A stretch of 64,000 nt of DNA from contig CM075102.1 in NCBI GenBank assembly GCA_037576195.1, positions 18,162,745-18,226,744 on the forward strand, in the 5' to 3' direction. Numbering within the stretch: position 1 is the first letter of the stretch; each line of letters starts with the position of its first letter. The position numbers and the translations under genes are program-made. This document shows positions 50,001-61,554 of this stretch, piece after piece. The notes under the pieces were generated by a model, which did no database searches, had not been told where the DNA came from, and saw only the letters and a list, made by a program, of their open reading frames with translations. Source of the DNA: Phytoseiulus persimilis (lineage: Eukaryota > Arthropoda > Arachnida > Mesostigmata > Phytoseiidae).

Positions 50001-53000
50001 ACTGCATGGCGTGATTGACGAGCCCCTCGGAGGCGGTCGCAGCTCCAGCGGAACTCGTCGGAGGCAGAAGCTCGTATTCGAAGATGAGAATAACTCGGGG
50101 TTCGCGTCAATTTTTTTCTAATCAGGCGCGACACGCTTCCCAGAATGAGCAAAACACCATCAGCCCACTATGTCGAACTAACGAGATCAGGGCGACAACA
50201 GTTGCTCGGAAGCGTTCCTCGAGCAGGTGACGTTCCGGCCATCGGTGTAAAATGTTCCTTGCCGCGGAAGAGGCTGCGGCTGCTCGGGCACCAATTGTTT
50301 TGCAGCCGGAAACGAGGGAAACCGCAGAGGCCCGTCGCGGTCTGTTCTCTGCAAGTTTCCGCCTGACCGGGGATACTTCCCGGGCCGAGTCAACCTCGAT
50401 CCAAGTTCCGATGGGGTACTCCCCGCTCGAGCCGCACAGGGTGATCTCGATCGGGTTGATGAACAACTGCGCAAACGGCGCGGCACGCCGGCGCCCAGGA
50501 GCTCCACCACACCCTCGAGCGTCCCTTCATTAGGACAAGGTCCTTCGGTGATTGTGGGCGAACGGCAGCCAGTCCGACATTTTAGTGAGCTCGGCTCGTC
50601 GCGTGACTGCACTCATCGAAGCTCCTGACTGATCCGACAATCGCTTCTTGACCAAAACGCTCAATCGCCCGCCCGTGGCTTCCGGCGTGTGCCGATCAGC
50701 AATCTTCTGTTTATTTTCCGCGCAGTTGAACGTTAGCTTGACGAGCCGGTCGGCCCGCGAACGTTCGAGGGAAGCATCGGAATCATATGTAGGTGTCAGG
50801 CACTCGGCAGTTGAGTGTCAAGACATGGCGTGTCACACGCCATGGCTCGTCCAAACCCCGCGGATCTCTTCCCGCCACAGCAAGAGTTCTCAAACAGAAC
50901 CTGGCCGATAGAAAGTGGCCTCTGCTCTGACTTTCGGTGGTGCTGCACTCCGGTGGTCTGGAGTGGAGTGGTTTTCTCGGCTGTTCATTTTCCAGCCCGA
51001 GAGGTCACGTCTCGCGAGTAAGTGATGCCCTCCGGAGAGCACCTGGAATTCATGTGGCTCGAACGATTCTTTTTTCGTATATACGGGACTTCCCTCCGAA
51101 CTTCCGCCGGGGAATGTTGAACCACCTCCTCGCCCTCTCTCCCTGATGCTCTCTCTGAACTCAGAATCGGACTCCAAGACATGGCTCGGAGGATTCGTGC
51201 GATTTCTGTGTTCCGGGTCATGCAGGCGTCGGGATTCCAGAGGTCGCTCCCGCGTGCGAGACGCAAACAATTTCAACCAATCAACGTGTCGCCTGTCGCT
51301 GTGTGAGCGCCGCCTATCTTGGTGGTTACTCCTTTTGCCCATCAGGCCTGGCTCGACGGAAATGAAAAATTACTCTCCGCATAGCTCGCTCGACCGACCG
51401 TGAACTCAGCATTTGGAGTCAGGAGACTACCAAGCCTTTTTGAGCTGGAACGCGGGCCACGCTCGTGCTCCCGTTGGGCACCAGCTTTTTCGAAACGTGG
51501 GTAGTCTCTCGGCAGAATCGTAGACCAACACCCGAACTCACTCCTCAGGGGGTCGCGGTCGATCTCCCAACTCAGATACGATTCAGAACGATGACTGCGA
51601 ATCGTTCAGATTGATCCAAACGCTTCCCGAGTATTCCGCCAGCGAGCTGTGCAAGAGCAGGTGTTGCAAATTTCAGTCGAAGGTGTGTGAATCCTCGCTG
51701 TTCTGTTTTCCAAATGAGCCGCTGTTTAGGAAAAGGCTCGGCGGATGGAAAACACGTACAATCCATTTCACCACCTCTCGCGGTGGAGACGAAGTTGCCG
51801 CCGAGCCTATCAAGGCCCGGCGGGGCCTTGCCCTCCTCCTCCTTGTTCTCCTTTTCCTGTCCTCCTCTTCCTCCTCCGTTGCCGCCGCCGTTGCTTCCAG
51901 CGCAGCTTTCCCGCTCGAGGCCGTCACCACAGCAACCGACGGGCCCAGTCTTGCGTATTCGGGTCAATGTCAGAGGATGCTTCGATTCGAGCTGTGTTCT
52001 CAATCTTCTATCCCCGGCCTGCCCGCTGCAGTGGAAGAAGGCAACCGGAGTTCGAATCGCCGTTTTATCGCTCGACCCCGCGGGAATCTGCGGGAATAAA
52101 TTTATTCGTCCCATGTCGTTCCCAGGGAACCTGGGCCTGCGTGCTCGCTTCGGTTCGACTCCACCCCGATGCTGGCAGTCCTCAGACAGATATATGCTCG
52201 TTGCGTTGTTTATTTCTGGGTGCGTTCTCCGGCTTCATTTCCTCTACGGGTCGAGATGAGAAGACTGTTTCATCCGCGTTCCGACACATCTCCACGAGGG
52301 TGGAGGCGGAGAATGTGTAGAGCACGCCAAGGTCGTTCAAGGTCTGCTTGTTTGGCTGTTCCCCGGAGGGTGCAGGAGAGGGGCGTCAGATGCAGCCATG
52401 GAGAAGTCGCTCTTCAGGAAGGAAAATGCTTCATTCGCTCTCAGCACGAATTCCTCTTAATGATTGAATGGGAACGGATTCTCCAATGCGACGAGCGCCC
52501 CGCAACTCCGTTGGAGAAGAGCCCGGCCGAGCCGACGAATTTTGAACTCGTTGGATGACAAGACACTACCGTTCTCGGGATAGCTGCGAGTCTCAACGAG
52601 AGCATAATCGGGAATGTCGCTGCGTAACGTCGTTCAGGACGTCGCGGGTTCTTTGGCAGTCCTCCAGGAATCGATCGGAGAGCCGATTTCCTCGGGCCTT
52701 ATGTCGCCAGGTTGTCACACCAAAATCCCATCAAGCGATTGTGGTCGGCGTGGAACACTACTTCCAACGTAATCGCATCGGGCCTTGAGACGGGACGCGA
52801 GGTCGTCGCAGGCGATTTCACATAAACTTGGAGCTCGATGGGATCAAAAAAACAACACCGAACGTGTTCGGAGGCTCGAGATCCCTGAACATTGCGGGGC
52901 AGGCAGTCTCGAGCCCTGGAGAGTCCAGAGTGAATATCCTCGACACCAAACAGCGATCGTGTGCCTAGTTGGGAACTGCTCGTGGCGGTCTCCCCCTCGG

Positions 53001-56000
53001 TTCACGGATAGCGGGCGTTTGGCGAACTCCACCCTGAAGGACAGCCGCAGATGTATCAGCGGATGTTATCTACCGTCCAGAATACTGATTGGTATGATCA
53101 AAACTTTCTGTCTTCGAAATGCAACTGACCTCAATTGAGAGAGTGCTTGCGACCATGGCTCAGCAGTTGTTTTATGTATTGATCTCTTAGATGACAACCT
53201 CGCGTGGAAGTAGGGTCCATTCGCTCATCAGGAGACCGTTTTTTGCCAAGTCTCGGGTGGTTGCCGTAATTTCATCATTTTTATGCCGCCGCCTGAATGC
53301 ACTGATGATGCGCAAGTCCGGGACTGAAAACGCTCAGGCAGAATCGCGATCGCAGGACTTGCGGAACGCGTTAAAAGTCACGGTTGGATTAATATTTTGA
53401 GATGGTCCCGGTTTCGCTTATATCTCCGACCCAGTTCCTACATTGTGGAGGTTGGAGGTCAGAGGCAACGGAGGCGATCTCCGTGAGCTTCGCTTGGCTG
53501 TCCAGAGGAGCTGTTCTCAAAATTCACAGGGAGCGGGAGGACTTGCATTCCGTGAGAATGATGGGCGGACGACTCTAATCGATCGATTCTTTCTCAATTT
53601 CAGGAGCGCGGGCTCAAGGAGAAGCTGTGTTTGTACGGGTAAACTATAACGCATCATTGGTCTGCCCGCGCATACCTGAAGGCGTATCTCCGCAGAATCC
53701 GCTGGTCTGGTGGAAGGACGATGTTCTCGTCCAAACCACCACTCCGCAGGGAAGCCAGAGTTCGGTGGGTCAGCGAGTGTGGATGAGAAACAGTCAACTG
53801 TACATCAGCCGCGCTCTGACCGACGACTCCGGTGAATATGCCTGCGGAATCCAGGGCCAGAGGAAGCCCGCAGGGACCGTGAAGCTCTTCGTGCAAGACG
53901 TGCCGGACCCGCCTGGTGAGTAATTCTTATTTCATCGATTGATGTACTTGATGGATTTCTGCAGCCATGGGAGCTTTTGCGGTTCGTGAGCCCCATGGGC
54001 AAACATCAAGTGATGCACTGTGTCTCGATAGTCCCTTGCATGCGTCATGTGCGGTATGACCCGCCGAAACTCTGATCAGTCGTGGGTTCCAACGTGGGCT
54101 CACGCTTTGTGGCGGCGGGCAGCGCCTTTTAGAGGAACTCGACCACGGATGCCCTGCATCTATGGAACAGTTGAGCGCGGAGTGCGCTGAGAAGCGTCGG
54201 AAGCTGTTCTCAACAGACATTTACCCCCGTTGGTTGCATCAGGTCTACTGTCGGAATGATTTTAGTTCACACGGTGAGCTCCGAATCGTCTCCAAGGCTC
54301 GAAGTTATGCTGAACGAGGGATATGGGGTTCTTGATGAACTCCCGCCAGTCTCTACCCTGATAAGATAACTCCCATTTAGACTCTGACTCTCAAACGGGA
54401 GATGGTTCCCGATCTTCCACGATATGGGTCGAGCAATGAATTGATGAGCCCAGATCCACTGCTTTCAAGTTACAGGAAAGCGTCTCAGAACCAATCCATC
54501 AATCGAAAACGGAGAATGTGAAACAGAATGACAATCTCGATAACCCACGGAACTCTCTGAGCGTAAGCCCACATGTTCTCTGCATGTTCACCCACGCATT
54601 GGACGAGCGCCGGTGTTTTCCCGTTGTGCCTGTCGGAGAAGTGAACGTCAGACATCGCCAACATCGGAGTCGACTCGATCCAGAAAACACTCGACTCTTA
54701 GCACAGGCAGCGTCGAGCATACGTAACCAGTGGCGTATTCAGGAAGCGGGCGGGGAGACGTTCAAACATGTCAACGAGCTGCAACATGAGACGTCAATAT
54801 CTACATCCCAAGTCGATTTGACTTCTGTCCAATAGACCGGCCCCGATGGAACCGGGCAACTCTACTCTGATTAGATGAATCAGATGCCTCACATACCGCT
54901 ACTTCACGAGCTCGTAGCTGATCACGTCACACGGTGATCCATTGTGATGATTGCAATGGAAACGAAACTATGGGGAGTTGAGAAGCCGATCCTCACGGAC
55001 GAACGCTCCAGCTGCGCGGAATGTCACAACACTTTTTCGGGCCAGTTCAGCGGCAGGCTGTGAAGGCTGCGTCCAATATGACCCATGAAGCATCGACGAG
55101 GGGATGTGTAGAGCTCGAGGCGTTATTTCCGGTTCTTTCGGCTAAGCCGGTTTCCTGTGACCGAGGCTCCCAGATAGTGGGGGTTGCAGAATAGCGTTGC
55201 CCTCAAGCTCCGTGTCTCTCTTGGATTATCTTGTGTAGCGTTCAAAGTGACAGAGGAGAAGCGGGGAAAGGAGCGAGGCCGAGATAAGCGGAAACGGACA
55301 GGCGACAAAAAGACCCCGAGCGCGAGGAAACGTGTTACGGGAGCACAAATTGAAGCCAGATTCGCCTCGACGAGGTTGCTCCAGACTCGGAAAGGAGCAA
55401 TTCCCAACGCGAAACAAACTTGTGCATCGCTTATGAGCTCGCTCTTGCGACTGTAATGGCAAAACCAAGGACTGAATGCAACCAAAGCTTCGGAATCGCC
55501 GAGTGGAAGGAGGAAAGTCGGAGTTCGGTGGCACTTCCCAGGTACCGGCAGATTCTCCGTGACGGCTTGAGGCGATTCCGACGGAGAGCAGACTCACTTT
55601 CCATCGAAGTGAAGTGCAAAGGGGGAAAGCGGATTTTCTGTCGGAAAATCTGAAGACGGGGCTCCGAGGGGAAACGAAAGTATGAAGCTATCAGGGATTG
55701 ACGTCAGCGTCTCGGCCGGGCTTGCAGTCGCTTCAAAAAGTAGTGAGCCGTTCGCCGAACCAGAACGGAGCCATCCAATGAATAGAAGCCGCCACCGCCT
55801 TGAGAAACTCACCTTGAGCAGAACAGAAGCTCATTGTGCATGAAAAATCAAACACTGAATAGGTTGCTTAACATGGACTCCGGGGAGGAGCTGCAGCCGT
55901 AGGTCCTAAACCGTGGCGGAAAAAGAGACAGATCAACGAAATACTCCCAATTCGCGAAGCGCGCGTTCCGGTAATGATCCTTGTAGTATCGAGTATGCTG

Positions 56001-59000
56001 CGTCGCTCATGTGTTGGAAGTCGCTCACTGTCGCGTATTCGGAAATTATTCCAGTTTCCGGAAGTTGCACTTTGGTCTGCATGCGGTACTTGGTGAGCTG
56101 TTCCGCTCTTCGTCCCGCGAGAAGGAATGTAAGCGCTCAGCGCTTCATTGAGGCGAACCGCTCTGCCTGCAGGAGCCAACATCGTGGTTGCGGACTCGTC
56201 ACAGCAAGTGAAGCTCGGCTGCGCGAAATGGATTCTCGAGATGACCTACTGAACGAAACTGAAGAGCTCCACAGCTCATGCCTTCAGGGCAACGCGAAGC
56301 TGGAACGATCTGAGGAAGCGAAAGTGTGTCTGAAGACAAAAATGAGACTCATATTCAGTTTGGTGCAGTGGTCAAGTCCGTCGAGAGTTTTTATATTCTC
56401 CCAGATTTTTGAGCGCTCATGGGGGAACCGGATGTTTGCTGACGGGATATTCGAAAGAGGTTCCGAAACACGACTCGGTTGGAAACCGCGACGGGGCTGA
56501 AACCAGATGTGAGATAATTGGGTCCTGATGGCCTCCTTGTCAAGAAGCCTGAGCGCCCCTCAAGGTTAACGGAGAGGAACGGAAGCCGCATGCATGTTTC
56601 TAGAGGTGCAGTAGCCCTTCAGCGAATTCGGAGTTGGACGGATTCCCTTCATTCAAGCTCCCCGACTGCCGCGCCAGACGGAGGAAGAGCGGAGCAAGCC
56701 TGCCAGAAATGGCTCCGTTTCTTCTTCCTGAGGAGGCTTTCGGTTCAATCCGAATCCAGCCCACGAGTGGAGCTTCCCAGCTCAACAGGAACCACGGAGA
56801 AGGGATTCCGTGGCCTCTCGCGAAATCCAGGTAATGGCCGACTCCGCGAAGGACGGGAAGGGACCGATGGGAATCGCTAGAAGACCGAGGGGCGAGGGAG
56901 CCGCGAATCCTCCTCAATCCGATCGGGATGGAGCTCCGGATGCAACCTTTTGTTCGCATCGCAGTTCCGCTCATGCGGGTCCCGGAGTTGACATGCCGTC
57001 CCGGTTGGAGTTCGTGGTCATCACTTCGGCTCGTTCCCGTGTTGTCCCGCGTCGCTGAATCCTCATGGGAGTGGTGGCGTTCTAGTCGAGGCGACACAAG
57101 TCCTTCCTCGGCGAGTCGTGTGGACCGTGCGGGAGCGAGCGACTCAATCCTCTGGGACTAGCGACTGGCTTCCAGCTGTTGATGGCTGGCGTCCGTTCCT
57201 ATGATTGCGGCGGATTTCGAATACGATTGGAAAATGACTATGAAGAGCGCCGGATCGTTTTTGCCCAAGGCCAGGAGCAGACAATTCGGTTTCTGACTCT
57301 TTCCGACACTATTGATTTATTCATCCAAGCCACCGCGTGGACAGCGGCGAGAACCTTTAGTGTATTATATACGACCCGACCGTCCGCGTTCACGCTATAA
57401 AGCCGTTCGGCGACCGTTGTTAATCGAGCGACGAACGCGAATTTCGATCTGCGCGCAAAACACTCGAACAAATTATCTGTTGTTGCTGCTGCGTAGTAAT
57501 CAAAATCTATTCTTCGTTGTAAGTCCGTGCGTGCACCCGACCAACGGTCTGGTGATTCCGGTTGACGGATTTTGTTTTCTTCGCTCGTGATTTCAATCTC
57601 GCCGCCGGCGGACGCGAATTTCGAAGCGAATGTTTGAATTACCGAGTCGTTATCACTCGTCGGCTGTGTGATTGCTAAGATACTGCTTTCTGTTTGAACT
57701 GTTCAATGCTCGTACAATTCAGGTCAGTCGTCGTAGGCCACAGGCTCGACACGCAAGCAGCAGACGACCACGTTCACAACGCTGAACTCCGCCACGGCGG
57801 AACCACGGAGCATAACATCAGCTGATGGGACATCACAGTTTCGCGTAAAAAATTAACGTTTCAAACTCCCCACCATCCGCGCGCTTCATAGGAATTCACG
57901 TTCCGGGCTGCCGAGCCGGGCAACCCTCGACGGAGCGAACGAGTACGGCACCCGTGTAACTCACCGACTCACGGCGACTTCCTTGGGAATCCGCGGGAGT
58001 GGCTATTGGGAACTCTCGAGTTCCCATCGATACTACAAGAGTGCTCTGGGCTAAGCGTGATAGATTTCCGGGATGTTGGAAGCCGCGGGGTTCGTTTTAC
58101 GCGTGAGTCGCTCTGGCAGGTAGCCGAACGAGACTTCATTCCGCACGCCCGCGCTGACAGCCCTCAGCTCCGCTCGCGGGAATCCAGCGAGGTTTTCGAA
58201 CGATGAGTCGGAGAAACGCGCGGCGGGAAGCTAAACATGCGAGCAAACCTTCTCTTCCCGTTTGAGAACGCTCATTTGACATGGTCCTGCGCCAGACTGT
58301 CACCTTCGAAGTTTCCGGAGGAAGATCACAGGGCAAGCAGGAGCTGAGCCTCGTTCGCGGCCTTTGGTCTCAGGTCGACGGCAGGAGTCCGTCGACGTAG
58401 GAATGTGATTACCTTCGACGTCGCGGCGCGGCGCTATACCCTCCGGAGTCGAGGAGCGACTTCGTAAATATCGGACACAGCAGCAGAGGCCACGTCCGTC
58501 GCGGTCGGTCTGGAGTGTTCTTGAACTCCGATAGGACTCCTCGAGATTCCAAAACAGAGGACTTGAATCCGGAGCTCCGCCCTCCCGCTATCACCGCCGA
58601 GAGTTTCGTTCAACTTGAAGCGAAGGAGCTGACCGATCCGTTTGTTCACGAACTTGCTCCGTAGCTCCGGATCCCATCCGATTCGCTATCGCGTGTCCGC
58701 CGTGCCTGCTCTGGTAAAGAAATAACTTATCGTCACAGATTCTAGGCCCTCGCCTGGAGGGCTTTAATGAACGGAGCTGCCAGATGACGTGACGTTACAA
58801 CTTTGAGAATGCTAGGGCAGGTCAGGAGAGAGAGATAACTCATTGTCCGCTTTTTTTTCGTCTCGCAAAGTCCGGTTGAGAAGCTGGATCACGCCTCTCC
58901 GGAATATCTCTGAGACTTTTCCTGGCATTCTCATGTTTGCGGTGTCTGGTCATGAGGAAACACTTCCGTTAAACCACGGTTCGTGGGACAACGATAGCGA

Positions 59001-61554
59001 TCAAAGTGAGCCGACAGAAGTTGTATTGAGAGAGCTCGGCGGGAAAACGCCTGCTCCCGTAACAGTCGGAAACCCGGCTGCGGTCGTATCGGGTACGGAC
59101 TTTCTCGCATCGTGAGGTATTGATAGACAACCCATAAAGATGTTATGGAGCACTCTATGAGCTATTCGGGTCCTCGGCGATAGATCCGCGATTGATTCCA
59201 TGCGATCCCACAAAGACAACTCGAATAGAGCGATCATTCACAGTGATATGGTTTCATGAAATTGTGAAGTCTCGCAGTTCTCACGTTCCTCCTTGAGACC
59301 CGCGGCTGGACTTTTGGGATATATGGCGGCCAAGTTCACGCGGAATTTCTCCGTCTCTCTCCTATTAAGGAGCTCCTCGACTGTTGTCATTTTCTTTCAC
59401 GAAGCGCTGGTCGCGTTGTTCGGTCAAGCCTGATTCTGATGCGTGACAGGGCCTCACCTGTGGTTCACAACCCTTGGTGACGCTTGAGACTGCTCTAATT
59501 GCACTGAAGATGTGGGGCGATGTCTGTCTGGTCGATTCGGAGCCTCAAATCAGCGCGTGCAATGCGATTTCCGAGTGTGCGTGACCAGGCGAACGAGTGA
59601 GCGTGCATCAATATGCAAGTCCGATATGATTGGCGACCAAATAGCATCACGATCATTTCTACAACAATGGAACATGACTGCGCGAAAAGACCTCCGAATA
59701 TATTCCCAGAGTGGTCTGAAAACGAGCGTCAAAAGGCGAACTCGTTTCGGGCTGAAAACTATTCATGCCAATAACTCGCGGTCTCTCCGTTTCAGGAACG
59801 CCCCTGGTTGGGTTTTTCTCTTCCCGTACGGTGGACCTGTCCTGGACCACTTCCCGAAACACTCACCACTCTCCGATCCTACATTATATCATTGAGATAC
59901 GCGTCGGCGAACATGGAGAGTGGGACTCGCGGAATCGCGTCATGACCAAGGACAACGTGACCAGGCATCAGCTGATCGGACTCCAGCCGTTCACAGTGTA
60001 TTCCTTCCGGGTTCTGGCCGTCAACGCCATCGGAGCTTCCAAGCCGTCCAAGGAGAGCTTTTTCATGATAACACTCCGTGAAGGTGAGCTGAACCGTCAT
60101 AACTGGAAGTGGCGAAGAAGTTTTCGACCAAGACGCGGATTGAATGATCGAAACAGCAAAAAAGTCAATTCGGTCCTCTGTTCTCTGCGGTAGCGAACTC
60201 CGGCTGTCATTTAGTGAAGCATGAGAGAAGACAGTTCGCTACACGGAGCGCCCACGCCGGAGTTTCCGTCAAATTTCGCATCGCACGCGCTCTTGTTCCG
60301 CGTGCGACATCGGGTTTCGGATGACTCCTACGAAGTAGACGCTCTCGGGAGCGCAGCTGCTCTCTACTTTACTGATCCCCGCTCTTGCCGAAGCTGGGGA
60401 GTTCCGCTGGGGGAACGGACGTGACTTGTCTTCCCTCTACACGTGTGGGCTGGCTTCTTCTTGTAAACGTGTTTCTTTCGTGGCGAGAGAATAGTCGACC
60501 CGTAGACGCACTCGATCATGAACGCACAGCCAGGCAATCAGACCATTGGTCGACCACAATTGCAGTGGATGCTTCGCGGACACAAGGCCGCGCCCCGTTG
60601 GAAGGAATTCTTGACTATTATATTTCTTCTTATCCAGCGAACGTATTGTGGAACGATGGCGGTCCTGATTAAGCGCTCGGGCCGCCTGAAGTCGTGACCA
60701 TTTGACCTTCGAGTTTATGATTTTCTTCTGTTCAAATACAGTCAATGGGCGCTTTCTCTTTATTCCCACGTATTCTGTTGATGCGACTGTCAAAAAAACT
60801 ATCGGCGCCCCAAACCTTGACAAATCGTTCTGCGGTTGTCGCCGATGAAAAATTTGCATCTGGAACGCGTGTTTCGGAGCCCTGGGATTCGAGCGCTGCT
60901 CGGGAACTCGTGGCTGCATGGAGAACGCTCCCCGGTGTAGCTCTGCTCAGATCGGTGAAGAGCCCCGCGCTTTCAGAACACGACAAAAAACTGTGCGGAC
61001 TCCTCGCGACAACGACCGGGTCCGAAAGGAAAAAGTTATTTTAGTTCTTTCTGAGCGCTCGCGGACCCGAATAAAAACTTGTGAATGGCCTCCAGTTTTT
61101 TCTCTCCTGCGTACACCTGTCCTGTGTTGAAGTGCCGTTGCGAGTTTGCGTCACTGCCCGGCTCCGGAACTCGGCTCCCTTGAGTGTTCTCACTCCGACC
61201 GCCCCGGTGCCGGAATTTATGCCCTTCATTCCCTTGGAAAATTGAAGTCCACGCCCTTCTTGTGTTTATTCTGCCCTAATTCTTCCGACTGCTTTGAGAG
61301 CAGCAACTTCACGCCTGAGCTCAACCCGGTGCCTCAGGATCTAATCGAGCTTCTCCCTTCCAGTTCCCGAAGGCAAGCCGCACATCGTCTACGCGCAAAA
61401 CACGTCGTCCACATCAATCAGAATTCAATGGACTCCCCCGCCGAAAAACACAATCCACGGGGAATTCGAAGGCTACCGCATAACCTACAAGCAGCGAGAA
61501 CGAGCGGAAACCGATGAGCCGCGAGAAGTTATCATTCGGAATAGCCAGACTACG
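35028..61554 (+). CDS. Ptp99A: Receptor-type protein tyrosine phosphatase, N-terminal part (Ptp99A-like), continues beyond the window
   Basis: A cell-surface receptor; in flies Ptp99A acts in axon guidance and removes phosphate from tyrosine. Exons seen are 35028-35073, 53604-53915, 59796-60083 and 61364-61554, joined in phases 1, 1, 1 and 0. Residues 1-19, MALLVAAVLLFENFPGARA, form a signal peptide with a likely ARA-Q cut. Exon 2 is one Ig domain: Cys36, WW at 51-52, and DDSGEYAC with Cys96. Exon 3 is an FN3 domain (VDLSW, PFTVYSFRVLAVNAIGASKP, then MITLRE). Exon 4 begins a second FN3 (VPEGKPHIVYAQNTSSTSIR, then GEFEGYRITYK), a stretch recalled from Ptp99A. The transmembrane and phosphatase domains are not in the window, so another Ig/FN3 receptor remains possible. 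An in-frame upstream ATG at 34926 would give a longer, less standard leader. The gene is truncated by the window edge, not by mutation. Confidence 0.78.
38181..38192. repeat. Poly-G tract, 12 bases
   Basis: A run of 12 G inside the first intron of the phosphatase gene. It belongs to the set of long C/G homopolymers otherwise concentrated at 28.9-33.1 kb. Confidence 0.9.
47385..48065 (+). other. Unassigned 226-codon open reading frame in an intron
   Basis: Open for 226 codons on the same strand as the host gene. The first half is charged (NFVIDDSVSDEEYGTNAVRK) and looks more protein-like than the second half, which is crossed by an antisense ORF. No family, signal peptide or membrane segment was recognised. 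It may be chance in GC-rich sequence or an unspliced nested gene. Confidence 0.2.
51833..51902. repeat. CCT/CTC-rich simple sequence
   Basis: A pyrimidine-rich stretch of imperfect CCT and CTC triplets that turns into GCC triplets at its right end. It keeps several frames open on both strands, which explains the cluster of overlapping ORFs at 51570-52320. Confidence 0.7.
53916..59795 (+). other. Second intron of the phosphatase gene (5.9 kb)
   Basis: Runs from GTGAGT at 53916 to TTTCAG ending at 59795. No nested gene or clear repeat was recognised. Scattered ORFs under 200 codons, for example 55913-56500 on + (195 codons), show no motif. Confidence 0.6.
60084..61363 (+). other. Third intron of the phosphatase gene (1.3 kb)
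   Basis: It runs from GTGAGC at 60084 to CTTCCAG ending at 61363. It contains the possible transposase fragment on the opposite strand; nothing else was recognised. Confidence 0.7.
60437..60763 (-). mobile_element. Possible remnant of a pogo/Tigger (CENP-B-like) transposase N terminus
   Basis: Within a - strand ORF (60919-60437) in intron 3 of the phosphatase gene, about 60763-60617 reads KRKRPLTVFEQKKIINS then QAARALN and STIRSLDKKK. This has the layout of the psq-type helix-turn-helix at the start of CENP-B and pogo-family transposases (basic lead, L-T-x-x-E/Q-K-x-x-I-I, then a second helix and S-T-I). No second HTH or DDE catalytic domain was found, so this is at best a decayed fragment. 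Chance likeness cannot be excluded. Confidence 0.4.

Larger units (their letters stand above)
35074..53603 (+). other. First intron of the phosphatase gene (18.5 kb)
   Basis: The intron is bounded by GTGAGT at 35074 and TTTCAG ending at 53603. No nested gene was recognised. Several long ORFs occur: 260 codons on - at 39033-38251, 240 codons on - at 45427-44705, 226 codons on + at 47385-48065, and overlapping open frames on both strands at 51570-52320 around a CCT-rich tract. None has a motif I know. Others that caught the eye are a - strand stretch at 43795-43526 and one at 46180-45908. A poly-G run is at 38181-38192. Confidence 0.6.

Noticed and set aside
51572..52320. Cluster of five overlapping ORFs on both strands
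   Set aside because: A CCT-rich simple sequence with few stop codons in any frame explains all of them at once.
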